Assembly (NCBI GenBank): GCA_964019055.1
Contig: OZ025212.1
Coordinates: forward strand, 4,878,766-4,942,765
DNA from: Anthopleura xanthogrammica
Lineage: Eukaryota > Cnidaria > Anthozoa > Actiniaria > Actiniidae
Reading direction: 5' to 3'
Length of the DNA: 64,000 nt
In this document: in pieces, positions 9,456-18,742 of the stretch
Layout of the letters: each line of letters starts with the position of its first letter
Position numbering within the stretch: position 1 is the stretch's first letter
The notes under the pieces: model-generated
Database searches by the model: none
Told to the model about the DNA's origin: nothing
The model's input: only the letters and a program-made list of their open reading frames with translations
Made by a program: the position numbers and the translations under genes

Positions 9456-12090
9456 TTTTTTTAGTCCCCCTTACCCAAATATTTCAAAATGGCAATGCAA
9501 GATTTGAAGCTGTCACAAGATGTCGTCATGTCAGATCCCCAGCTGTTTAGACATCTTATATACTTTTTAGTTTTCATGGCCGCACATCATGGCAGCCAGT
9601 GGTGTAGTCAGCCAGGGTCCCATTTTAGTGTATTTTAGTATAGGCACGAACGACCAAGCAAAGCGAGGGAGCCATCAGGGGAGTTTTTCTGAGGGGTCAG
9701 TCTGTTCGTTTGTGTAGGCACGTGCCATTTTGCCTAGAGGCAGCTACGCCACAGGCAGCCATGTTGGTTGAATCTCAACTGAGTCTTTGTTCGTGTCTTT
9801 TTATATCAACTAACATTGCAGCCATTCCTCCGTTTTGTCTTTCATTCGGAATGATTGCAAACAATAACTGACTACAAATTATTATATATTTTCCTTTGTG
9901 TGTTGAAGGTTCTTCCAGACCATGGCCAAGATAACAAAGTCCCTTCCGGCTCACCAAGCAACTATGCTTCCTTCCTAACTCCCCCTTGTGATCCGCTCCC
10001 ATCATCCCGCCCCGAGGACCTCGAAATTGCTACAGTCGAACTCAAGGGATTCGAACGCCGCATCAAATACGAATTTCGCAATAAAATCTATCTCCTACAA
10101 GCCTTAACGCATGCGTCGTACGCGCACAATAGGCTGACTCCCGACTGCTATCAACGACTTGAGTTCCTTGGCGATGCTATACTCGATTTTGTCGTAACAG
10201 AGTGTCTGTACTCCAAGAATCAACGCCTTTCACCTGGTGAGCTGACAGATCTGCGCCAGGCTTTGGTGAACAATAACATCTTTGCCAAAATTGCTGTGGA
10301 ATATGGTTATCACAAGTACCTTAAACAGACTTCACCAGAATGGTTTAAAAAAGTCGGGGATTTTGTTCAGAAACTCGAAGATGACGAAGAAGGCAAATCA
10401 GAGGTGAATGAAGAGCAATCTAGGAACCTATCGAATCCTTTCTCGAATATCTTGGGCATATTTCAGACCACGTGCCATTCCCTTGAGTATCATTTCTTTG
10501 TTTGGATGGAAATGCCGTGAAACAAAGAATACTATTCTCAAAGGAATGACAGGTGGCCTAAAATGGGCAAAACCAATGCCCAAGCTGAAGAGGTCTATCG
10601 TTGTACTTATTTGTTGCTCTTACTGGATGGCCTTTCGCCTTTTAACATTCGTTTGTTGCTCCTATTACAGCACCTTTAGATTTTGTTGCAACAAAAACCT
10701 GCATCGTCTGTTATGCCTATTGGGAAATGCGCGCAATAGACCTTTTTACCTTGGGTGTAATGTTGTCCCATTTCAGACCACGTGTCATTCTCTTGAGAAT
10801 AAGATTCTTTGTTTGACTTGTATCCATATTCATGTGTCTTCTTATGTGCAACTGTTAAACAAAGAAATGATACTCTAGGGAATGACACGTGGTATGAAAT
10901 GGGAAAATATTACGCCCAAGCTAAAGGGTCTGTTCTAGAATATATTTTTTTCATCTGTAAACAAGATTAACGTTTTCCGCTCTAGTTAAATTCGCAGCTG
11001 TTGTTAGTATGAGGCGTGTTAATCTACCCTGGAGTAGCTGGGACCGAACCTAATGTGGGAATTTCCTTATCACAACTGCTTTATACAATTCCAGATAAGC
11101 GACGACCCATTCCTGATCATGTCCGACAAGGACGACGAAGCAGTCGAAGCACCAAAAGTCCTGGGTGACATCTTCGAGTCAGTAGCTGGTGCGGTATTTC
11201 TGGACAGCGGTATGGACGTAGTAGTCACGTGGAAGGTCTACTATCGAATGATGAAGCCTTACATTGATTACTATTCGGAGCACGTGCCGTATAACCCAAT
11301 CAGAATGGTACACGAGAATGATTCGAAATTGAAGTTCAGGTAAATTAAAATATCTTTCTACGCTTCTCAGTTGAGCTTGGAATGGCCAAAGTTTTGTCAC
11401 GAAGTTTTGTCGTTGAAAAGTGCATGTTGTCAGTGGCAACATCATAAGTATTGAATCATATAGTGTGGGGGAAATTTACGCGCTTAATATGCTGCCGCGG
11501 TGACGTCAGTATCATGCTTTCTGTTGAATACTTTTAACGTTGTCCCTGACAACATGCACTTTTCAACGACCTGAAAACCTCGTGACAAAACTTCAATCGT
11601 TCCAAGCGCAACTGAGAAGCGTAGTATTAGCTGATAACAAGGGTGACGTAGTGACAGTGCACTCTCCTCTCATCTCTGGGGTCTCGGGTTCGATTCCCAG
11701 ACTCGGCATCACATGTGAATAGAGTTTGTTTGATCTCTTCCTTGATTCGAGGTTTTTTCTCGGGATCCTCCGCAAAACCTAACACGCAAAATCCAATTCA
11801 ATTAGCCCATTTCAGGGTTCGATAAAATTGGAAGATTTAATGCGCGTCCCGAAGTTCCGCCCCATAATTCAATGCAACACGCGGTCGATTTTCCTTTGAT
11901 TTTCGGGGGAAATGAATTTGTGTTATTTTTGTTGACAGCGAGGCCCGAGTACTGGACGATGGCAAGATCGAATGTGACCTGGAGGTCTACTGGGGTAACT
12001 TCAAAGGCAAGGGAGCCAATAAAGTGATTGCTAAGGCGGCTGCTTCACGTCGAGCCATGGAAGAACTAAAGAAACAGCAGGCGGAATAGC
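1..12090 (+). CDS. Dicer: Dicer endoribonuclease, 3' part (5' end off the window)
   Basis: Dicer cuts long dsRNA and pre-miRNA hairpins into small RNAs in the cytoplasm. About 1,430 codons are visible in 13 exons: 1-70, 641-897, 1452-1878, about 2332-2515, 3448-3857, 4326-4489, 5126-5258, 6553-6765, 7432-7572, 7874-9283, 9909-10403, 11095-11339, 11939-12090 (TAG stop). Domains in order: helicase motif II (FDECHHA, exon 2); helicase C with IATSVVEEG and QSKGRARA (exon 5); DUF283 (exons 6-8); platform and PAZ (exons 9-10); RNase IIIa with LERLEMLGDAF and DSIEALIG (exon 10); RNase IIIb with YQRLEFLGDAI and GDIFESVAG (exons 11-12); C-terminal dsRBD (exon 13). All four acidic positions of each RNase III site look intact. 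The Walker A segment lies upstream of the window. The exon 3/4 junction is unresolved: donor phase 1 does not match the nearest acceptor. All other junctions agree in phase. Whether this is the Dicer1- or Dicer2-type cnidarian paralogue cannot be told here. Confidence 0.96.
2090..2203 (+). mobile_element. SINE 3' fragment in Dicer intron 3
   Basis: It carries the run GCAGAGCCTAACACGC, then CTGTGGGTTAGCCGTGCC, ending near CAGATAAAATTTG. The same order is seen at the 3' side of the tRNA-headed SINEs at 11638 and 25382. Only the tail side is present. Confidence 0.5.
2644..2781. mobile_element. Family B palindromic MITE-like element (copy 1)
   Basis: This element of about 140 bp runs from a variant of the family end (TATAGCCCCCTTTCAGCACG) to GTGAAAGGGGTCTATT. 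Its arms read AATTGGAGGACAAAAC and CCTCCAAATTGAGCTGC in inverted orientation. Further copies lie at 12583, 13852, 18036 and 42451. It sits in the Dicer intron between exons 4 and 5. Confidence 0.7.
2977..3123. repeat. Near-perfect hairpin of about 57 bp stem in a Dicer intron
   Basis: The left arm (about 2979-3036) and right arm (3064-3122) are reverse complements over about 57 bp, sharing the run GCACGCAGGGGTTGGCAGAA and its complement. A loop of about 27 nt separates them. The transcript would fold into a long stem. I see no other copy in the window. Confidence 0.85.
3874..4290. repeat. 39-40 bp minisatellite in Dicer intron 5, interrupted by an insertion
   Basis: Units built around AAGAATGTACCTGAAATGGA start near 3885, 3924, 4171 and 4210, with a decayed one near 4255. 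The array is split by an inserted element (3962-4159). Confidence 0.75.
3962..4159. mobile_element. Short TIR element (MITE-like) inserted in a minisatellite
   Basis: The ends are inverted: CAGTGGCGTAGCGAGG on the left and CCTCGCTACCACTG on the right. Both flanks carry GTATAG, compatible with a target-site duplication, although the host array is itself repetitive. The CAGTGGCG-type end resembles hAT-family termini, which is an inference. It contains a C-homopolymer run near 4075-4090. Confidence 0.6.
4675..5073 (+). repeat. 39 bp minisatellite in Dicer intron 6, about 10 copies
   Basis: Each unit contains CATGACTAGTCATCATCATT followed by more ATC triplets. The array lies between the exons at 4326-4489 and 5126-5258. 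It is open in one frame because the unit is a multiple of 3, but flanking phase shows it is intronic. Simple CATCAT repeats precede it from about 4555. Confidence 0.9.
5345..5765. repeat. 137 bp tandem repeat, about 3 copies
   Basis: GCCATATTGG recurs at 5371, 5508 and 5645, exactly 137 bp apart. Each unit also contains the inverse CATCCAATATGGC, so every unit can form its own stem. It lies in the Dicer intron 5259-6552. Confidence 0.85.
5766..6552. other. Rest of Dicer intron 7: no supported gene
   Basis: An open frame of 111 codons at 5911-6246 has no recognisable domain. The adjacent Dicer exons join in phase 0 without it. Several GCGCGC-rich words occur near 6300 and 6370. I see no other structure. 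Confidence 0.5.
6787..6861. repeat. (TTG)n microsatellite
   Basis: About 25 uninterrupted TTG units follow the donor of the Dicer exon ending at 6765. A shorter TTG run follows at 6880-6900. Confidence 0.95.
7085..7275. repeat. Degenerate tandem repeat in a Dicer intron
   Basis: The words GCGCTGAATGGA, GCGCTAAATGGA and GCGCTGAATGGA recur roughly every 70 bp, with AAGAAAAGCCAT between them. The repeat is diverged, and the frame it leaves open is not a gene. Confidence 0.5.
7625..7679. repeat. (CTCCTT)n microsatellite
   Basis: A perfect pyrimidine hexamer repeat in the Dicer intron between 7572 and 7874. Confidence 0.95.
9358..9454. repeat. (TCC)n(TAC)n compound microsatellite
   Basis: About 16 TCC units pass directly into about 15 TAC units, 75 bp downstream of the donor of the large PAZ/RNase IIIa exon. 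Confidence 0.95.
10451..10597. mobile_element. Family A palindromic MITE-like element (copy 1)
   Basis: The left arm has TTTCAGACCACGTGCCATTC. The right arm has GGAATGACAGGTGG and ends GCCCAAGCTGAAGAGGTCT. It lies just after the donor of the RNase IIIb exon (9909-10403). Confidence 0.8.
10738..10931. mobile_element. Family A palindromic MITE-like element (copy 2)
   Basis: It runs from AGACCTTTTTACCTTGGGTG to TTACGCCCAAGCTAAAGGGTCT. The arms are inverted repeats with CCACGTGTCATTCTCTTGAG near the left and its near-complement on the right. The middle carries TTGTATCCATATTCATGTGT, diagnostic for the family. This is one of the most complete copies. Confidence 0.85.
11638..11838 (+). mobile_element. 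tRNA-headed SINE in the last Dicer intron
   Basis: A pol III B-box-like GGTTCGATTCC lies at 11687-11697, following GACGTAGTGACAGTGCACTC (tRNA-like head). Next come CATCACATGTGAATAGAGTT, a body with a GGTTTTTTCTCGGG run, CCTAACACGC, and a tail with TTTCAGGGTTCGATAAAATT. The head-body-tail order matches copies at 17241, 25382, 31451 and 43890. Confidence 0.75.
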
Positions 12091-13001
12091 GAAGGTTCCT
12101 CCGAACCTTGGAACTGTTTTTTTATCATTTTCTTTACATTACTATTATCAGCATTATGGTTTTGAAGAGTTTTGAATACTTTCCCACACTCTCCAATATC
12201 TGTTTTTAGCAAAGAGCTTCTTTTTGGGGGGAGGGGAGGGGACGGTGCAGTTATCTCTTAGCCTCCTTAGATCGTTATGATCTTAAATATACGTAGAAAT
12301 TGCACTAAAAATAGCGACTTTATAAATATAATATTTTTAGCAATTAAATTTTAAAACTTATGGAAAATAATATATAAATGTAATCGAGCTATCAGTTAAA
12401 AATGAAAGAATTTTTTTTTTATTGGACATAATTAGTTATGCGATTGTGATGGCGGTTATTTTATAATTGTATGCACAAACTTTGAATATATTTTTTAACA
12501 CAATTTAATTATTTTAAACGACTTCTTTGTTTCTCTGTTAAAGGAGATGAGACGAGTAGAAATGATATACCTTGCAAAAGTGCAATAGACTCCTTGCAGC
12601 ACGTCGAAATGCAGCTCAATTTTGAGGATAAATTATTTTGTTTTGTTCTCCAAATTGAGTTGCCATTGACGTCCAAAAACTGTCCCATCCCCACCCCTTA
12701 GGTGTCTCAGTCTCCATTCTCCCCTCCCGTCCACCTACCCCACCCCTAAGAATATCCAATGTCACCTGACCTTTACCGTACAATCTGATATGCTGTCACC
12801 AGGAAAACAAATACAATGTAAACAGTTTACATGTATCTATAAACGTCGTACTTCGTTCAGTAAGCGCCGCTCCATTCTGTCTTGCATGCCTAGCTATCTT
12901 TACTCGTTTTACCTCGACTAGAAGTAATAAGAGTGAAGTTGACCAGCTAGCGTGACTCCTGCGTGACAGACGTAGTGAAACTCCCCGAAGACCCATCTAT
13001 C
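12091..13001. other. Intergenic: Dicer 3' side to PGGHG copy 1 promoter side
   Basis: Dicer 3'UTR is expected just after 12090, but no canonical AATAAA is seen in the next 400 nt. A family B MITE-like copy lies at 12583-12680 (caatagactcc to TTGACGTCC). A TATAAA at 12838-12843 is 159 nt upstream of the next ATG and is a possible core promoter. The region is otherwise AT-rich. Confidence 0.5.
12583..12680. mobile_element. Family B palindromic MITE-like element (copy 2)
   Basis: The left arm reads CTTGCAGCACGTCGAAATGC and the right arm CTCCAAATTGAGTTGCC. It is shorter than the copies at 13852 and 18036. Confidence 0.6.
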
Positions 13002-16000
13002 ATGAAGGCCTACGTGGTAAGCTGTGCTGCTATTCTTAGCTGCTTAGTAACGAGTGCATACGCTCGTAGTGTGGTCGGCATGGCCGAAATGAAAGGGAGC
13101 CCTACTCGCTTCTACACTGAAACTCTTCCATCAAAGACAAGCGTGGTATGGGTCAAAGACAGCGAGCCAGGAAACTTCATGCCGTCAGTCGCGAACGGTT
13201 ATATTGGCACGGTTATCTACAGTGATTCGATTCATGTGTCTGGGGTATTTAGCGGTAAATCTAACCCTAAAACGACTCAAATTTATCCAGTTTATCTTTA
13301 CGAACACGCTCACAGAGCCAGGTTGCCGTCAACGTGTGCTCTAGAGTTCGAAGTACCTGGTATTAGCGGGAAAAACTCGTACGCATTGGACGTGAAGGAA
13401 GGAGTGTTCTACCACTGGTTCAAAGCCAGCAAGTTGAGCGTGGAGCAGAGAATTTACGCTCACAGGTCACGCAAGCACATACTTGTGGTAGAGATTTCGG
13501 TTCAAAATAATATGGGGAAGCCAGTCACGTTGGAGATCAATAACAGAAGAGGAAATGACTCGAAGGATATCGAGTTTACTGAGGTCGATGTAGAAGAAGG
13601 ACTAAAGGCAGCCCTTGGGAAGGTAAAGCATCTGAAGGTTACTACTGAGTAGAGTAGACAGTGATAACTACCCCATGTCATGTTGATGTCGACATGACAT
13701 TTTCATTTTCTTCTGTTTTGACAGTTCATTTTCAGACTTCTATTAAATATGTCTCGGCCAAATTGAGTGACCTCTTGCCCTTGTTACAATAGCTGGGTTT
13801 CACTTGACGTCATTTCCTGTCTCGTGCGGAATCAGATGAATCACAAGTTTTCAATAGACTCCTTGTACGTTACGTCAAAGCAGCTCAATTTGGAGGACAA
13901 ACCAAAAGAATTTCAATCTCCTGAGAATTGGAACCTATTGTTTTGTCCTCAGTCCAAATTGAGTTGCATTCCGACGTGCTGCAAGGGGTCTATTGTATGG
14001 GAGTGCAGTATTGTCTAATATGTTGATTCGTATATAATTTTCAGGTGAATATTACTGAAACGAAAGGAAGTTTTGGCCCTGAGGTCGCGATGGCCTGGAC
14101 CGAGATCCCTTCAAAGTTAAACGTAACAGCATCACGTGACGAACAGACATGGTACTTCATAACCGCTATTGCTACAAGTCTCGATACCAAGTTAGCGCCT
14201 GTATCCGAGGCTGTCAGCCAATGGAGTGATGCTGTCAAGTGGGTATCTTGTACCTTAGATGGACACTAGAGAAAAACGTTTGCGCATGCGTGCCTTTAAG
14301 CACGCTTTCCAAGAATTTACAAGGCATTTACAAGAGTTTTAGTGAGAAAGTAAATGCTTGTTTTCTCCAAGTATACAAAAAATTTCGTGGGTATACTTTT
14401 GTGAGACCAAGATATTGTGTTAATAAAGGCAATATGAAAGAATTAGCCTTAAGTTTCAAGAACTGACTTTAAGTTTTGGCATTTTGTAAAGACTATTCTT
14501 CAGGCAAGTGTGAAAGTCAAATTTGCATATTTTTACAATAGCACGAAGACGCTTTTGACTAATTTGCATGCGGACTTAGAGCATGCGCAGACGTTTTTCA
14601 CGCGTGTCCCTTAGATGTTTTAGTTTTCCTTTGTATTGTTCCTACGAAGATACGTAATGTACATTCCCTAGAGTATCATTTCTTTGTTTAACGGTTGCGC
14701 GCGAGAAGACACGTGAATATGGATACAACTCAAACAAAGAATCTTATTCTCAAGAGAATGACACGTGGTTTGAGAATAGGATAACATTACGTATATTACA
14801 CTCATTTACATAATTACGCGACCAACACAGCCCAAGACGTCTGGGTTTTTGGCTGCAATCGATAAAAAATGTACTATAGCTCAGGCTGTTGGAAATTTGA
14901 TTGACAAAAGCCAAAACCCAAGGCGACTAGAATTATAGCTGTTCTTGTGGGTCGCATAGTTATGAAAATGGGTGTAAGCTAAAAAGATGCTTTTTTTCCC
15001 CCCTAGAGCTCAAAAAAGTCTGTTAAGTACACACAAGAAAGCCTGGGAAGAATTATGGAACCGCGGGACTGTGGACATCGAAGGAGACCTCAAGTTATCC
15101 CAGGCTGTTTACGGCAGTATGTACTACATCCTCAGCTCAACCCGGGCTGACTGGCCGTACGGATTAAGCCCCGGTGGTCTCCCGGGTGGTGAAGAGTACA
15201 TGGGGCATACATTTTGGGACCAGGATATCTGGATGTATCCATTCTTGGTATTGCTTCATCCTGATCTGGCCAGAGCATCGTTGAAGTATCGATACGACCG
15301 TTTGCCTGGGGCTAGAAAGGTGGCCAGAAAATACGGGTATAAAGGTGAGTATAGCCATTCTAGCCTAGTCTAGCCTCTAGATTAACCGCACTTAAATTAA
15401 AACTTTATAACTTGTTTTGTAATAGCACATGGCACGTTCGCGGTTATCCAACGCAGTGATATAGCACTATTAGCAGCTTTCGTAATACTAAGAAAAACGC
15501 ACGACACGGACCGCGCCTTGCCGTGACCGTGTCAGTGCCGTGCCGTGCATAAAAAACATTCAACATTCGGTGCTGTGTCTGCACCGCGCCATGACCGTGC
15601 CCTGTGCCCTGACACTCATACGAAATCTGCTCTATGGCGTACCACGCCTACATGTAACGTCCCGTGACCGTGACGGTGCCGTGTCCGAGAATTCTCATTG
15701 GCTACCGCATGATGTCCGCAATGATGTCCTCAATTCTGTACCGTGTCTGAATTTAACATCAGTGTCAACTTTTTTACCGCAGGAGCCATGTTCCCATGGG
15801 AGAGTGCTCTCACAGGACTACAGGTTTCCCCCGGGGAGCGATACGGCAAGAGCCAAATCCACATCACCGGAGATATCACGCACGCCACAAAGCTGTATTG
15901 GTACGCTACGAAAGATACCCAGTGGCTACGACAGAACGGATACGAAATAGCCCGACAAACAGCCGAGTACTGGGCGAGCAGGGTGCAGTACCGCAGTGAT

Positions 16001-17987
16001 GGGGATACATACGTCATCAATCACGTGATGCCACCCGATGAATATCAATATCCTGTGAATAACTCTGTCTATACGAACGTTGTTGCTAAGCTGAATTTAG
16101 AGTTTGCAACTAAGGTAAGTTGATGATGTTCACCATGGCAACGCATGAATGGTTTTAAAGTGAAATACTGCTGTGTTTATTGACTACAGATCGATCTACG
16201 CAAGCATCAGTTCAATGTCAAAACATTCACAAATACCAACGGTAAAGAATGCTCATGCAACTTCAACAATACAAACACTTTGAAATTCCATGGACCATGA
16301 AATCTGAAATTCTGCGCATCTGAAAACTATGCATGTTGATTATTGTGTATTATAGATTAATAAATTATTAAAAATGAATCTGTAGTCATAGAACACAACG
16401 GTATTTTACTAATTCAAGAAAGGTATATTCTAGACTATTGCACATTAGTTCTTGATATTTATAAAACCTTACTTTTACATTTCTCAAAATAGGTTGGAAA
16501 AATGCTTGGACACGATGTGCCCGAGGAATGGTCAAAGATAGCTGAAAAGATGTTCATCCCCTTTGACGAAGAAAAGCAATATCACCCTGAATATGAAGGC
16601 TATAACCTGAACATCTCTGTTAAACAAGCAGACACTATCCTTATTGGATATCCACTAATGTACGACATGGACAAAAAGGTGCGTGATTTAAAGGGGTTTT
16701 CGTACGAGTTGAATACATTAGTTACTCACTTACAGCACGTACACGGTACGACATGCCGTAACATCGAAATGGCTTCCCATAAGAATGCTTATCGTATGAG
16801 TGGGAAACATACGGTATTGACTTACAGCACTTACACGGTACTACAATGAAATGGCTTCCCATTGTCTTCCAGTAATTTATTTATTCCCGACACGTAGTTA
16901 CTGATATTTACAGTAAAGCGGACATACAGTGCAACATTGCACGCAATCCTTCTATAGTAAATAAGTAGGGAACGAGTATAAATAAACCTCTTGTACAAAA
17001 TATATTAATTTACTTAATATATATTCTCGCAGGTTCGTTCCAATGATTTGAATTTTTACGAAGACATTACCAATCCAAACGGACCCGCTATGACCCACTC
17101 CATGTTTGCTATTGGTTGGCTGGAACTCGGTGAAGAGAAACGCGCTGAGAAGCCTTTCATGAAAAACTTCGAGAATATTGTAGATCCTTTTAAGGTAAGG
17201 GCTGAAAAACTCAATGTCTAACGCCTAGCTCGATCTAGGGATGCACGGGTGGTGTAGCACTGAGTATAGGTCTCGGTTCCGACTCCTTGTCTTGGCATCA
17301 CATGTGAGTAGAGTTTGTTACGTTTCTCCCTTAATTTGATCCTAAGAGTTACGTCCGGATCAAGGGAGAGACCTAACAAACTCTACTCACATGTGATGCC
17401 AAGACAAGGAATCGGAATTGAGACCCCAGAGGTGAGAGGCTGTTGAACTACCTCTACGTCACCCTTGACTCCAGACCTACAGAGTCCCCAGAACAGTAAC
17501 CCTTTTTTTTGTGTGTGAAAAGGTTTGGGTGGAGCAGCGCAATATGAAGGGTGCGGTCAACTTCATCACCGGTGCTGGAGGATTCCTACAAACCATCACC
17601 TACGGGTATGGAGGGTTCCGTCTACGCGAAGGGTACTTAGAATTCAACCCCACCCTACCCCCCAAGAGTACTAAGATGACCATTACTGGAGTCCATTACC
17701 TTGGTAACCAATTGAATTTCACTGTTACGTCAGACGGTGTTGAGATCATGTTATTGGCTAAAGAAGAAATAGCTCCATATTTGGAAGTGGTAAAAGATGG
17801 TAAAAAATACGGAGTGAAGACTGGGGAGAAATTGAGCTTGTCAAGAGGAAAAGGGGTAATGCGCATGCGTGAGGAATCAGCGGTGTCATCGGGGGCACCT
17901 GGAAATTTTGTCCACAGTTTGGGCATGTCTGTAGTGGGATTTTTGTATGCATCGATTGCTATTTTAACTAAGGTAGCTTTGTTTTGA
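13002..17987 (+). CDS. PGGHG: PGGHG-like GH65 glucosidase, copy 1, with C-terminal hydrophobic tail
   Basis: It resembles protein-glucosylgalactosylhydroxylysine glucosidase (ATHL1, GH65), which removes glucose from glucosyl-galactosyl-hydroxylysine of collagen. Exons: 13002-13622, 14045-14238, 15007-15344, 15783-16114, 16493-16678, 17033-17194, 17523-17987; 765 aa, close to the usual 730-770. I chose the ATG at 13002 because it begins a signal peptide (MKAYVVSCAAIL... to TSAYA). GH65 landmarks: FWDQDIWM (Asp343) in exon 3, and MPPDEYQYPVNNS (Glu471, candidate general acid) in exon 4. Exon 7 holds [14 protein letters not shown] and the C-terminal beta domain. After the beta domain, residues about 722-765 form a small-residue stretch (SSGAPG) followed by a hydrophobic end. 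That pattern fits a GPI signal or membrane anchor and is absent from copies 2 and 3. All splice phases agree. The exact substrate is inferred from family only; disaccharide activity is an alternative. Confidence 0.93.
13852..13995. mobile_element. Family B palindromic MITE-like element (copy 3)
   Basis: A full-length copy from CAATAGACTCCTTG to GCTGCAAGGGGTCTATTG. The arms carry CAAAGCAGCTCAATTTGGAG and its inverse. It lies in intron 1 of PGGHG copy 1. Confidence 0.8.
14650..14796. mobile_element. Family A palindromic MITE-like element (copy 3)
   Basis: It runs from TACGTAATGTACATTCCCT to AATAGGATAACATTACGTA. The middle carries GAATATGGATACAACTCAAA as in the other copies. It lies in intron 2 of PGGHG copy 1. 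Confidence 0.8.
15490..15705. repeat. Degenerate GC-rich repeat in intron 3
   Basis: Words such as CCGTGACCGTG, CCGCGCCATGACCGTGCC and GTGCCGTGCCGTGC recur irregularly. Similar CACGGCACGGTCACG words occur at 22438 and 32233. This is a dispersed repeat of unknown type. Confidence 0.45.
16720..16865. repeat. Dispersed repeat, two diverged units in intron 5
   Basis: TTACAGCACGTACACGGTAC and a related TTACAGCACTTACACGGTAC each precede CGAAATGGCTTCCCAT or a variant. The same words reappear at 54520-54590. Confidence 0.5.
17241..17480. mobile_element. Head-to-head inverted pair of SINE fragments in intron 6
   Basis: The left half carries GGCATCACATGTGAGTAGAG with GTCTCGGTTCCGACTCC in SINE order. 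The right half, after GAGTTACGTCCGGATC, is the reverse complement with CTCACATGTGATGCC and GGAATCGGAATTGAGACC. Together they fill most of the 328 bp intron and would form a strong hairpin. Confidence 0.75.
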
Positions 17988-18742
17988 TAGTTCTAACTTG
18001 TTAAAAGCGGACACAGAAACACTACGAGCCTTGAACAATAGACCCCTTTTATGTCACGTCAAAGCAGCTCAATATGGAGGACATGCAAAACAAAAGAATT
18101 TCTGAGAATTGCGAACCTATTGTTTTGTCCTCCAAATTGACCTGCATTCCGACGTGCTGCAAGGGGTCTATACGTACCCTGGCTGCTTCCAAGTATTTTT
18201 TTTATAGTTTAGTATCTGTGGTTATGACTTCAGTGAACTGGAAGTCAGTTGGTCGTGTGGTTAGAATAATAGTTAAACTATGATATCTACTCCAAATAAT
18301 TGGACAGACTTAGAGATATTAGGTTATATTTGATTTTAATTAGTTTTAACGCTGCTTCTGGTTAAGGGCCTCCGTTGAAATCATTGGATGCAGTAAAAGA
18401 GTGCATGCATGGCTACCGAAAATATTAACCCTGAATAGTTGAGAAGACAAAATTAGATTGCCCTAAAAAGTGCTTTTCAATCAGTGTAAAAAATGAAATG
18501 AAAAAATTGTTTTTGCTACCTGTCTATTACATAATTCAGGTCAAAGGACGAACCTGTTCGTTCCCCGATTACTCTACCTGCTTTCCTCTGTTATTTTGTC
18601 ATTTAGAACCATTAAATCTCCTCATCATAGTGTACGCCCCTTATGGGAGAATTTGATTTCAAATTAAAATTCTGAATCAGTCGATGTTTTTCTTATCAAA
18701 ATTTTGTCCCAATGATCAGAATTTGATGCGTTTTTGGTTAAG
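17988..18742. other. Intergenic between PGGHG copy 1 and the repeat-protein gene
   Basis: It holds a full family B element at 18036-18172 and otherwise AT-rich DNA. I found no ORF with recognisable features. Confidence 0.5.
18036..18172. mobile_element. Family B palindromic MITE-like element (copy 4)
   Basis: From CAATAGACCCCTTTTA to GACGTGCTGCAAGGGGTCTA. Both ends match the copies at 13852 and 2644. Confidence 0.8.

Noticed and set aside
11638..11710. True tRNA gene
   Set aside because: A B-box-like word is present, but no cloverleaf with acceptor and anticodon stems could be drawn, and the unit recurs with a SINE body.
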